DNA of 5,754 nt, taken from JADJLQ01 sp964396995 (lineage in GTDB: Bacteria > Bacteroidota > Bacteroidia > Chitinophagales > Saprospiraceae). Made by a program: the position numbers and the translations under genes. Location of the stretch: assembly GCA_964396995.1 (NCBI GenBank), contig CAYNIG010000325.1:1-5754 (forward strand). The letters are read 5' to 3'. Below the pieces are notes generated by a model. That model was not told the DNA's origin, made no database searches, and worked only from the letters and a program-made list of their open reading frames with translations. Positions 1 to 5,749 of this stretch are shown here, one piece after another (the first letter of the stretch is position 1; each line of letters starts with the position of its first letter).

Positions 1-1983
1 AGTAGTATTATTCAATTCTGCCTTTAAAGTCCCATTTCCGGCAGAGGTTACAGTGGGTATTTCATTTAAGCCAGATAGTTTGGCAGTAAATACTGCGTTG
101 GCCATGTTATGTAAAGTACCTCTTATTTCACCTCCGGGGGATTTAATCGAATGTATGTTAGCATATAGCGCCCGCTTTCTCAATGAATCCACTGCGCCAG
201 GAGAATAAATAAAAGTATTTAAAGCTGGTGAAATAATGCCACTCAATGAATCGGCAGCAGCATCAACAATTAAATTATGTCTTACCGGTCCGTTGATACC
301 AGGCAATCCACCATGAATATGAGACCCGCCATTCCATTTGGCATCTAATCTGGCAAAAGAACCACTATATATTACATTTCTATTAGTTTGTAATTCTCCT
401 ATTACACCTCCGCTGCCTGTGGTAACCACAGCATTGGTTTCGCCTTCACCTGATAATATTGAATGGAAATAAGAGACCGCTTCACCTAATAATTGTGCTC
501 TTATTTCACCCCCAGGCGCTTTTGAGGTGTGGATATTTACGTAAGTAAGTCTTCTTCTAAGAGAATCAATCATACCTGTGGAAACTGAATAGCCATTGGC
601 AGATGCAGGGAATATGGCACTCAGACTGTCAGCTGCATGTTCTAAGGACAGAGGAATGTTAATAGGTCCATTTTGCCCTACAGCCCCTCTATGTATATGT
701 GCAAATCCATTTCTGTTTATCTTGTCTAATAGTCTTTCTCCCGAACCTGATAAAGTAAGCCGGTTTCCATTTAATTCTACCACCACATTACCCCTTCCTG
801 TAGAAAGTTGTGCCCGGTTTTCCTGCATACCATTTAAATATCCAAAGAATATATTTTGCACCTCAGGCACTATCTGTCCTCTGATTTCACCACCCTGATA
901 GTTTAATGAATGTACATTACTATATAACCTTCTCGCCAATAAATCATTCATATTGGTAGTGGTAAATTTGAACGTATTACTATCCGCCAGAAAAGTCCCA
1001 CTTCGTTTATCAGCATTCAATATATTTTTCAGGTCATATTGTATACCACCATTCCTGCCTGCCATACCCTGGTGTATATGTGCACCTAATCTGACATTCA
1101 CTGCCAAATCTGATTCTAGTCCTGAAAATGATCCGCTTACAACAGCAACAGAATCCGTCACATTGATAAACAATCCTCCCGAGGCCTGGGTGGTTACTGC
1201 TACAGGCTCATTGGTTCCCGAGAAGTAAACTCTGAACCTGGCATTTGCCACAGGAGCCACCTGGCCCCGCATTTCACCAGCAGGGTAAGCCGTAGAGTGA
1301 ATGTTTCCATACAATTGATGAGCTTTAAGGGCAGCTAACTGATTTGCAGTTAAAGTATACGTGTTCTCGGTTGCTAAAAAGTTAACGGTGGTCTTATTTG
1401 CGGTATCCGAAAAACTGGGTTTTAATGCAACCGATACTCCACCACTTTGTCCAGCATAGCCAAGATGCAGATGGCTATTGGTATAGCCACTGGCTATTTC
1501 TTTTGCACTCCCGCTCAGGACTATTTTGTCGCCATTTAATTCAATAAAAAAAGAACCGTGTGCTGGAGTGGCTATTGGTGGTATTTCATTACTACTTACC
1601 AGATTGGAATGAAAATATGCTTCTGATTCGGGCACGAGTTGTCCCCGTATTTCTCCCCCCGGGGCTGTAGTAGAATGAACATTGAAATAAAATTCACGAT
1701 TAGCTATCATCGTTTTTTGAGCAGCAGTCAAAACATATTTATTTACCGCTTCACTATAGGTTCCTGCCCTTTTCGTTGAATCGATTACCGGAATGGTCGC
1801 TATTTGAATACCACCTGTGGTACCTGCCAGTCCTCTGTGAAAATGAGAATTCGTGTAGTCTCCGCCTAAATTTTTGAATGAACCACTCATATATAAAGTA
1901 TCACCATCTACCCGAGCTATAACCTGCCCAGAGCCCATGGTAAGCACTGGAAATTCTTCCTGGGTTCCGGTCATTTTTGCAAT
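1..1983 (-). repeat. Five complete CHRD domain repeats plus a partial sixth, within the partial exported protein
   Basis: The repeat period is about 126-129 residues. Approximate residue spans are 217-335, 338-458, 463-590, 594-715 and 718-838, with a sixth starting near 844. Every complete copy carries an HxH motif followed by glycines (SHFHRG, SHLHLG, AHIHQG, AHIHRG, SHIHGG, first His at 263, 387, 518, 645 and 771). Each also has a VHS or NIHS/T motif (His319, 445, 574, 701, 827) and ends in GE(I/M)RG or a variant (325, 452, 580, 707, 833; the fourth copy reads GEIRAQ). The copies are diverged, with no long nucleotide identity, so the expansion is old rather than a recent duplication. Confidence 0.9.
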
Positions 1984-2631
1984 ATAAAAGTCTCCCCTTG
2001 CTCTAACATTAATTATTCCTTTCATGCCGAAGGCAGAATATTTTTCACTCGAATAATACAAAGTACCAAGCCTGTTCATGACCACTTTGCCACCACCATT
2101 TGGAATGAGAAATCCTCCATTTGAATTAGAACCACCATTATCGTATTGTGTTTTGGAGATCTCTACAGCATTAATATCAGCGGCCAATTGAAAGTGTACG
2201 GTGTCTCCTAATCGTACATTCAAGACATTAGGATTGAATACATTTCCAGAATCACTCTTGACAATGAAAGAATTATAGGTTGGTCCGGATTGTGCTGTTA
2301 CAGTTATTGATCCTTTCATGCTATTTGATTTTACATGAGGTGTACATACAAAATATAATGTACCTAGTTTGGTCATGACAACCGAACCACCTGCTAACGG
2401 AATCCGAAAGCCACCGGCAAGACCCATTGTATCGTTTGTATCCCATGTGGCTTTGGAAACCTCGACCGCATCATGTGAATTAAATGTTAGAAATGTAATT
2501 GTATCTCCCAATTTGGCTTCAATTGTACTGGGATTAAAAGTCAGAGAAGTAGTACCTCTTACCGTTATGTTTGCCGCATTGGATTGGAAGATTGTAAAAA
2601 TACTGATAATGGCTGGAAGGAATATTTTCAT
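1..2631 (-). CDS. Exported protein with two cupredoxin-like domains and tandem CHRD domains (partial, C-terminus beyond window)
   Basis: The frame is open for 877 codons from the ATG at 2631 to base 1, so the 3' end is missing. Residues 1-20 (MKIFLPAIISIFTIFQSNAA) look like a Sec signal peptide, which supports this start. Residues about 20-112 form a plastocyanin/azurin-like domain with all four type 1 copper ligands: His53, Cys96, His99 and Met105 (VCTPHVKSNSMKG). Residues about 118-210 are a second copy of the same fold (shared LGDTV, AVE-SK, VVM--LGTLY) that lacks three of the ligands. From about residue 217 come five CHRD domains and the beginning of a sixth. CHRD domains occur in chordin and in many microbial exported proteins, and their biochemical role is not established. 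A surface or secreted protein is likely; a type IX sorting tail past the edge is possible but unseen. Electron transfer or copper binding by domain 1 is inferred from the ligands only. Confidence 0.93.
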   Translation of the reverse strand, partial: MKIFLPAIISIFTIFQSNAANITVRGTTSLTFNPSTIEAKLGDTITFLTFNSHDAVEVSKATWDTNDTMGLAGGFRIPLAGGSVVMTKLGTLYFVCTPHVKSNSMKGSITVTAQSGPTYNSFIVKSDSGNVFNPNVLNVRLGDTVHFQLAADINAVEISKTQYDNGGSNSNGGFLIPNGGGKVVMNRLGTLYYSSEKYSAFGMKGIINVRARGDFYIAKMTGTQEEFPVLTMGSGQVIARVDGDTLYMSGSFKNLGGDYTNSHFHRGLAGTTGGIQIATIPVIDSTKRAGTYSEAVNKYVLTAAQKTMIANREFYFNVHSTTAPGGEIRGQLVPESEAYFHSNLVSSNEIPPIATPAHGSFFIELNGDKIVLSGSAKEIASGYTNSHLHLGYAGQSGGVSVALKPSFSDTANKTTVNFLATENTYTLTANQLAALKAHQLYGNIHSTAYPAGEMRGQVAPVANARFRVYFSGTNEPVAVTTQASGGLFINVTDSVAVVSGSFSGLESDLAVNVRLGAHIHQGMAGRNGGIQYDLKNILNADKRSGTFLADSNTFKFTTTNMNDLLARRLYSNVHSLNYQGGEIRGQIVPEVQNIFFGYLNGMQENRAQLSTGRGNVVVELNGNRLTLSGSGERLLDKINRNGFAHIHRGAVGQNGPINIPLSLEHAADSLSAIFPASANGYSVSTGMIDSLRRRLTYVNIHTSKAPGGEIRAQLLGEAVSYFHSILSGEGETNAVVTTGSGGVIGELQTNRNVIYSGSFARLDAKWNGGSHIHGGLPGINGPVRHNLIVDAAADSLSGIISPALNTFIYSPGAVDSLRKRALYANIHSIKSPGGEIRGTLHNMANAVFTAKLSGLNEIPTVTSAGNGTLKAELNNTT

Positions 2632-2839
2632 GAAACTGGAATTTTATATATCTATTAACGGAATTGGTTAATAAAAGTCTATCAAAAATTTAACTTTAAT
2701 TTGAATTATAAACACAAATTTGTAACACCTAAAATTAACTGCCTGATATCCATTGGTTTGAGTAATATATTAAACAAAAAAATAGTTTTTAAAAAATTGA
2801 AATTCATCATGATACAGTTAAAATCCATATTTTTCGCGG
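2632..2839. other. Divergent intergenic region, very A/T-rich, no confident promoter
   Basis: This gap lies between the start codons of the CHRD-protein gene and the HAD phosphatase gene, so it must hold both promoters or be read through. I searched both strands for the Bacteroidota TAnnTTTG box with an upstream TTG and found only one-mismatch candidates (TTGGTTTG at 2753-2760 and TATTTTTC at 2828-2835 on +) at unsuitable spacing. No RNA gene, repeat or small ORF stands out. Confidence 0.5.
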
Positions 2840-3448
2840 ATGAATAAAACAATAGTATTTGATCTGGGTGGAGTATTAGTAGATTGGAACCCCAGATATT
2901 TATATAAGTCGGTGTTTAACGACGAATTAAAAATGAATCACTTTCTGTCCAATATTTGCACCGGAAACTGGAATGAATTGCAAGACGCCGGTAGAAGTAT
3001 ACAAGAGGCTACTGATATTTTGGTTGGGCATTTCCCGGAGCACGAAAATCATATCAGAATGTTTTATGGTGAATGGAAGAAAATGCTCAAAGGTCCCATC
3101 CAGGGTACAGTAGATATTTTAAAATCATTAAAAAATCAGGAATACCGAATTCTTGCTTTGACTAACTGGAGTGCCGAGACATACCCCATAGCTCTCGAAT
3201 TATTTGAATTTCTACATTGGTTTGAAGATGTATTGGTCTCCGGACGAGAAAAGTTGATCAAACCTGATCCGGCTATTTTCAATTTAATGATCAAAAGGTA
3301 TTCGCTCACTCCTTCACAAACTATATTTATAGACGACAATATTAAAAATGTAACCGTAGCGAGAGAACTGGGCCTGGATGGAATCCACTTTACTGAACCA
3401 CAAAATTTGCAGTTGCAGTTAAGTGAAAGGGGAATTGGGAATTGGTAA
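2840..3448 (+). CDS. HAD-superfamily hydrolase, subfamily IA, YihX-like sugar-phosphate phosphatase type
   Basis: This 202-residue protein is a cytoplasmic phosphatase of the haloacid dehalogenase superfamily. Motif I is VFDLGGVLVDWNP (nucleophile Asp8); the second acidic position is Gly10, as in the YihX and epoxide-hydrolase N-domain branch. Motif II is ALTNWS (Thr108). Motif III is the lysine of IKPDPAIF (Lys141). Motif IV is IFIDDN (Asp165, Asp166), which binds magnesium. Residues about 15-85 form the small helical C1 cap. The length is typical of the family. E. coli YihX acts on alpha-D-glucose 1-phosphate, but the substrate here cannot be read from sequence. The start is firm because MNKTIVFDLGG places motif I at the normal distance from the N-terminus. 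There is no signal peptide and no operon partner. The last codons and the TAA stop lie inside an ATTGG-type repeat array, so the C-terminal RGIGNW may be repeat-derived. Confidence 0.92.
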   Translation: MNKTIVFDLGGVLVDWNPRYLYKSVFNDELKMNHFLSNICTGNWNELQDAGRSIQEATDILVGHFPEHENHIRMFYGEWKKMLKGPIQGTVDILKSLKNQEYRILALTNWSAETYPIALELFEFLHWFEDVLVSGREKLIKPDPAIFNLMIKRYSLTPSQTIFIDDNIKNVTVARELGLDGIHFTEPQNLQLQLSERGIGNW

Positions 3449-3501
3449 TTGAAGTAGATTGGGGATTGGTGCGGTGAATTGGAGATTGGTAGATTGGTGG
3501 G
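3431..3501 (+). repeat. Degenerate ATTGG heptad-type short repeat array at the 3' end of the HAD gene
   Basis: ATTGG occurs seven times, starting at 3434, 3441, 3458, 3465, 3478, 3485 and 3493. The spacings are 7, 17, 7, 13, 7 and 8, so the underlying unit is about seven bases (GAATTGG or AGATTGG). The array begins inside the HAD coding sequence and supplies its stop codon at 3446-3448. Similar short intergenic heptamer repeats are known from other bacteria, for example cyanobacteria; no function is implied by the sequence itself. Confidence 0.75.
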
Positions 3502-3534
3502 ATCAATTAACCATTCTCCAGTAACCAATTTACT
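3473..3534. other. Imperfect hairpin between convergent genes (possible weak bidirectional 3'-end structure)
   Basis: Four paired blocks can be drawn by hand: 3473-3482 with 3525-3534, 3485-3489 with 3518-3522, 3491-3493 with 3515-3517, and 3495-3498 with 3510-3513. That makes 22 pairs including three G-T pairs, around an 11-base loop. It sits downstream of both convergent stop codons. No T-run follows on either strand, so it is not a canonical intrinsic terminator. A transcript 3'-end stabiliser or a by-product of inverted repeats are both possible. Confidence 0.5.
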
Positions 3535-3540
3535 TATATG

Positions 3541-3663
3541 CAACAACCAATAACCAGTAACTAACTACCACTAGCCTTCTACCATTCACCTACTCTTCGT
3601 CTCTTGGCTTTTGTTGCTTTTTCAGGAAATAAACAATAACCAGTAACTAATAACCAACAACCA
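3541..3663 (-). repeat. C/A-rich short-repeat region with a 17-base perfect direct repeat
   Basis: The segment is rich in CCAAT, AACC and CAACAACC words, the complementary type of the ATTGG array to its left. CAATAACCAGTAACTAA is found perfectly at 3548-3564 and again at 3634-3650, 86 bases apart. Read on the minus strand, the DNA just after the amidohydrolase stop is therefore TTGG-rich, as is the DNA after the HAD gene on the plus strand. The unique middle (about 3570-3633) contains no ORF or RNA gene that I can recognise. Confidence 0.7.
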
Positions 3664-5028
3664 CTACTTACCCGGGGCACTGCTCATCAAAGATGTTCCT
3701 TTCCAACTATCACCATAATCCAATACCAAATTACATAATGTTTTTACACCATGTTTCATAGCGGTATCGTCTACATAAAAATCCGGAGTATGATGAGAGG
3801 GAGCCTTTGATCTATCTGTGCCCGCCGGCATTCCGCCCAGAAATAAGAAGAGAGAGGGTACTTTCAATCCAAAAAATGAAAAATCTTCAGCACCGGTGAC
3901 GGCCTTTATTAAATGGACATTTTTATCCCCTACCACTCGCTTGATGGTTGGTAACATTTGATCTGTCAAGGCAGGATCATTATAAGTCAATGGATAGCCG
4001 GGATGAATAGTCAAGGTTGCGGTTGCCCCCATACTTTCAGCAATTTTGGTGGCAGTGAGTTTAATTTTTTCGTGAATTTTATTCTGCATTTCTTTGTCCA
4101 GTGTTCTGATCGTTCCACCGAGCTCAACTTCTTCCGGTATGATATTGTTTCTGACACCACCATGAAACATCGCCACGGTCACCACTGCAGCTTCCTTAGT
4201 AAGTTCAGTCTGCCGGCTCACAATGGTCTGTAACCCCATTACGATCTGAGCACCAACTACCACGGGATCTATTCCATCCCAGGGAGTAGATCCATGGACT
4301 TGTTTGCCTTTGATTTTGATGCTGAATCCATTTACTGCAGCCATGATCCCTTCTGGTTTATAGTTGATATGGCCTACCGGAGTGAGACTATTTATATGTA
4401 GTCCAAATGCCACATCCACCTTCGGGTTTTCCATTACACCTTCTTTCATCATGAGTTCTGCGCCTCCTTCTTCACCAATAGGTGCGCCCTCTTCAGCGGG
4501 CTGGAACACAAGTTTTACATTTCCCTTTAATTGGTCTCTCATTGAATACAGGATTTTGGCGGCACCCATAAGCATCGAAGTATGTGTATCATGACCGCAA
4601 GCATGCATGACACCTACATTCATTCCATTAAAGACATCTCTATTGGTAGATTTCCAGGGCAAGTCCACTCTTTCGGTCACCGGCAATCCATCTATATCGG
4701 CTCTCAATAAAATGGTTGGCCCGGGTTTCCCACCTTTGATCAGACCTACTACTCCGGTTTTGGCTATACCGGTTTGTGGTTCAATGCCGATGGATCTGAG
4801 ATATTTGGCTATATATTCACTGGTTTTAAATTCTCTGTTACTAAGTTCCGCATTTTGGTGCAGCCAATGTCTGTTTTCTACCACCTGTGGATCTATTTCT
4901 TCAGCCATTTTATCTACTATCATTTTGAGATCAGGAGCGGGTGCAGGTACCGCTTTTTTAGATTTGGATTGAGCATAAGCCCCTGAACCAATTAAGACAA
5001 TCAGGAAAATAATTTGAGTAAATTTCAT
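3664..5028 (-). CDS. Exported M20D-family metal-dependent amidohydrolase (N-acyl amino acid / peptide hydrolase type)
   Basis: From the ATG at 5028 the product has 454 residues. MKFTQIIFLIVLIGSGAYAQ is a good signal peptide with cleavage after Ala19, which makes this start preferable to the in-frame ATG at 5082 that would bury it. The family includes hippurate hydrolases, AbgB-like and plant auxin-conjugate hydrolases. Metal-site residues are all visible: HACGHD (Cys144, His146), PAEEG (Glu179 as likely general base, Glu180 as ligand), GLH (His211) and SHHTPDF (probably His413). RADIDGLP (from Arg109) and GAEDFS (379-384) are further family motifs. A dimerisation or lid domain spans about 234-310 and includes QVHGSTPWDG and GGVRNNIIPE. 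The substrate is probably an N-acylated amino acid or small amide in the periplasm, but is not determined. The gene is single, convergent with the HAD gene and divergent from the GNAT gene. Confidence 0.94.
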   Translation of the reverse strand: MKFTQIIFLIVLIGSGAYAQSKSKKAVPAPAPDLKMIVDKMAEEIDPQVVENRHWLHQNAELSNREFKTSEYIAKYLRSIGIEPQTGIAKTGVVGLIKGGKPGPTILLRADIDGLPVTERVDLPWKSTNRDVFNGMNVGVMHACGHDTHTSMLMGAAKILYSMRDQLKGNVKLVFQPAEEGAPIGEEGGAELMMKEGVMENPKVDVAFGLHINSLTPVGHINYKPEGIMAAVNGFSIKIKGKQVHGSTPWDGIDPVVVGAQIVMGLQTIVSRQTELTKEAAVVTVAMFHGGVRNNIIPEEVELGGTIRTLDKEMQNKIHEKIKLTATKIAESMGATATLTIHPGYPLTYNDPALTDQMLPTIKRVVGDKNVHLIKAVTGAEDFSFFGLKVPSLFLFLGGMPAGTDRSKAPSHHTPDFYVDDTAMKHGVKTLCNLVLDYGDSWKGTSLMSSAPGK

Positions 5029-5067
5029 TATGATGATTATTTTTATTGAGGTTAAAAATACTAAATC

Positions 5068-5499
5068 ATGCATTACTGCCAAATTGAATTTGGAACTCCG
5101 GAATACGATGAGGCTGTAAAGCTCAGATATAAAGTACTCAGAGAGCCCTTAGGTTTAGACTTTACATCCGAAGAACTGGCACAGGAGTATGACCATTTCC
5201 ATCTGGCTGCATATGACCAACGAAGTCAATTAATTGGTTATTTGTTATTAACTCCCAGAGGCGAGAAGTCAATTCAAATGAGACAAGTGGCGGTAGAACC
5301 GGTTTTCCAACGCCGTGGGGTAGGGAATGGCCTAGTCAGATTCAGTGAGACTTTTATTAAAAAATTCGGATATAATGAAATGATATTACATGCCAGGGAT
5401 ACAGCCGTGGCTTTTTATGAAAAACTGGATTATAAAAAAGTGGGTGTTCCTTTTGAAGAGGTAGGGATCAGGCATTTTAAGATGGTCAAAAAGGTATAA
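5068..5499 (+). CDS. GNAT-family N-acetyltransferase
   Basis: This 143-residue protein is a single-domain GCN5-related acetyltransferase, expected to move an acetyl group from acetyl-CoA to an amine. Motif A covers residues about 69-90: MRQVAVEPVFQRRGVGNGL contains the RQVAV strand and the pyrophosphate-binding QRRGVG loop (81-86). Motif B is the strand MILHAR followed by AVAFYEKLDYKKVG (about 105-126), where the FYEKLDY pattern is characteristic of the family. The N-terminal part (VKLRYKVLREPLGL) resembles the small YitI/ElaA-like branch. No signal peptide or membrane segment is seen, so it is cytoplasmic. The substrate could be a small metabolite, an antibiotic-like amine or a protein; the sequence does not say. 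The start lies 39 bases from the divergent amidohydrolase start, and no Shine-Dalgarno site is present. No terminator is evident after the stop. Confidence 0.92.
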   Translation: MHYCQIEFGTPEYDEAVKLRYKVLREPLGLDFTSEELAQEYDHFHLAAYDQRSQLIGYLLLTPRGEKSIQMRQVAVEPVFQRRGVGNGLVRFSETFIKKFGYNEMILHARDTAVAFYEKLDYKKVGVPFEEVGIRHFKMVKKV

Positions 5500-5582
5500 A
5501 GCGATAATGTAAGCGGAATAGTTCTCAACAGATGATCTTAAATTATATTATTCAGTAGAATCATTTTTAATTCAAAGGTTAT

Positions 5583-5612
5583 TTTGAAATTCCAAAATCG
5601 GTATTATATTTG
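5583..5612 (+). promoter_or_regulatory. Bacteroidota-type primary sigma promoter driving the Trp leader
   Basis: TTTG at 5583-5586 and TATATTTG at 5605-5612 match the phylum's -33 (TTTG) and -7 (TAnnTTTG) elements exactly, with an 18-base spacer. Transcription should start around 5616-5620, just ahead of the leader start codon at 5626. Confidence 0.8.
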
Positions 5613-5625
5613 CCTTAGAAAAAAA

Positions 5626-5688
5626 ATGAAAGTAAATCAAAATACATGGTGGTGGTGGAAAAAGATAAAACGGAGTGATCTGAGTTAG
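5626..5688 (+). CDS. trpL: Trp operon leader peptide, four consecutive Trp codons
   Basis: This short frame begins at an ATG preceded by an A-run and encodes 20 residues, MKVNQNT followed by WWWW and KKIKRSDLS, ending at TAG. Tryptophan is the rarest common residue, so four TGG codons in a row in a tiny frame between a promoter and a terminator are strong evidence for an attenuation leader. Its role is to measure charged tRNA-Trp: translation stalls at the TGG run when tryptophan is scarce. The peptide itself probably has no other function. There is no Shine-Dalgarno site; the predicted transcript start leaves only about six to ten untranslated bases. The end of the frame (from CGG at 5671) doubles as the antiterminator strand. 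Confidence 0.88.
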   Translation: MKVNQNTWWWWKKIKRSDLS

Positions 5689-5712
5689 CCTGTATTCTGA
5701 TACATGATATAT

Positions 5713-5749
5713 AAAACGGCTTGTCGGTTCACTTCGACAAGCCGTTTTT
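5713..5749 (+). terminator. Intrinsic terminator (attenuator) of the Trp leader
   Basis: The arms AAAACGGCTTGTCG (5713-5726) and CGACAAGCCGTTTT (5735-5748) are perfectly complementary over 14 bp, around the 8-base loop GTTCACTT, and the T-run continues to 5749 before AATTT. This is a canonical Rho-independent terminator placed 24 bases after the leader stop codon. Confidence 0.93.

Larger units (their letters stand above)
5616..5749 (+). promoter_or_regulatory. Tryptophan-operon attenuator (leader RNA with ribosome-stalling control)
   Basis: The region joins a Trp-codon run, two mutually exclusive RNA folds and an intrinsic terminator. The candidate antiterminator pairs 5671-5683 with 5724-5736 (12 of 13 positions pair, two of them G-U, one U-U mismatch), which occupies the top of the terminator stem and its loop. 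A ribosome waiting at the Trp codons (5647-5658) would leave 5671-5683 free, so the antiterminator can form. A ribosome that reaches the UAG at 5686-5688 would cover that strand, so the terminator forms. A small 5-bp hairpin (5691-5695 with 5700-5704) lies between the two strands. The controlled gene is expected past the right edge, most likely trpE or another Trp biosynthesis or uptake gene. A candidate RNA class called Bacteroid-trp has been proposed for such leaders; a match is unverified here. Confidence 0.82.

Noticed and set aside
596..1228. Plus-strand open frames at 596-898 and 953-1228, and another at 2369-2671
   Set aside because: They lie antisense within the long minus-strand CHRD-protein frame, which has clear domains, and their own translations show no recognisable domain.
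3136..3546. Minus-strand open frame of 136 codons
   Set aside because: It is antisense to the HAD gene, whose catalytic motifs are intact, and part of it is translated repeat DNA.
3431..3663. CRISPR-like array
   Set aside because: The repeats are short, degenerate and irregularly spaced, without unique spacers of constant length or any cas gene nearby.
3958..4986. Several plus-strand open frames inside the amidohydrolase gene
   Set aside because: They are antisense shadows of a gene with all M20D motifs; none has a credible product.
5029..5082. Upstream start for the amidohydrolase at 5082
   Set aside because: It would place 18 residues before a well-formed signal peptide and overlap the divergent acetyltransferase gene.
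5029..5100. Possible promoter for the amidohydrolase on the minus strand (TTTG then TAGTATTT)
   Set aside because: The -7 element has two mismatches to TAnnTTTG, so it is not better than chance in A/T-rich DNA.
5500..5582. Terminator after the acetyltransferase gene (ATGAT near 5533 with ATCAT near 5562)
   Set aside because: Only five pairs around a long A/T-rich loop; not a credible intrinsic terminator.
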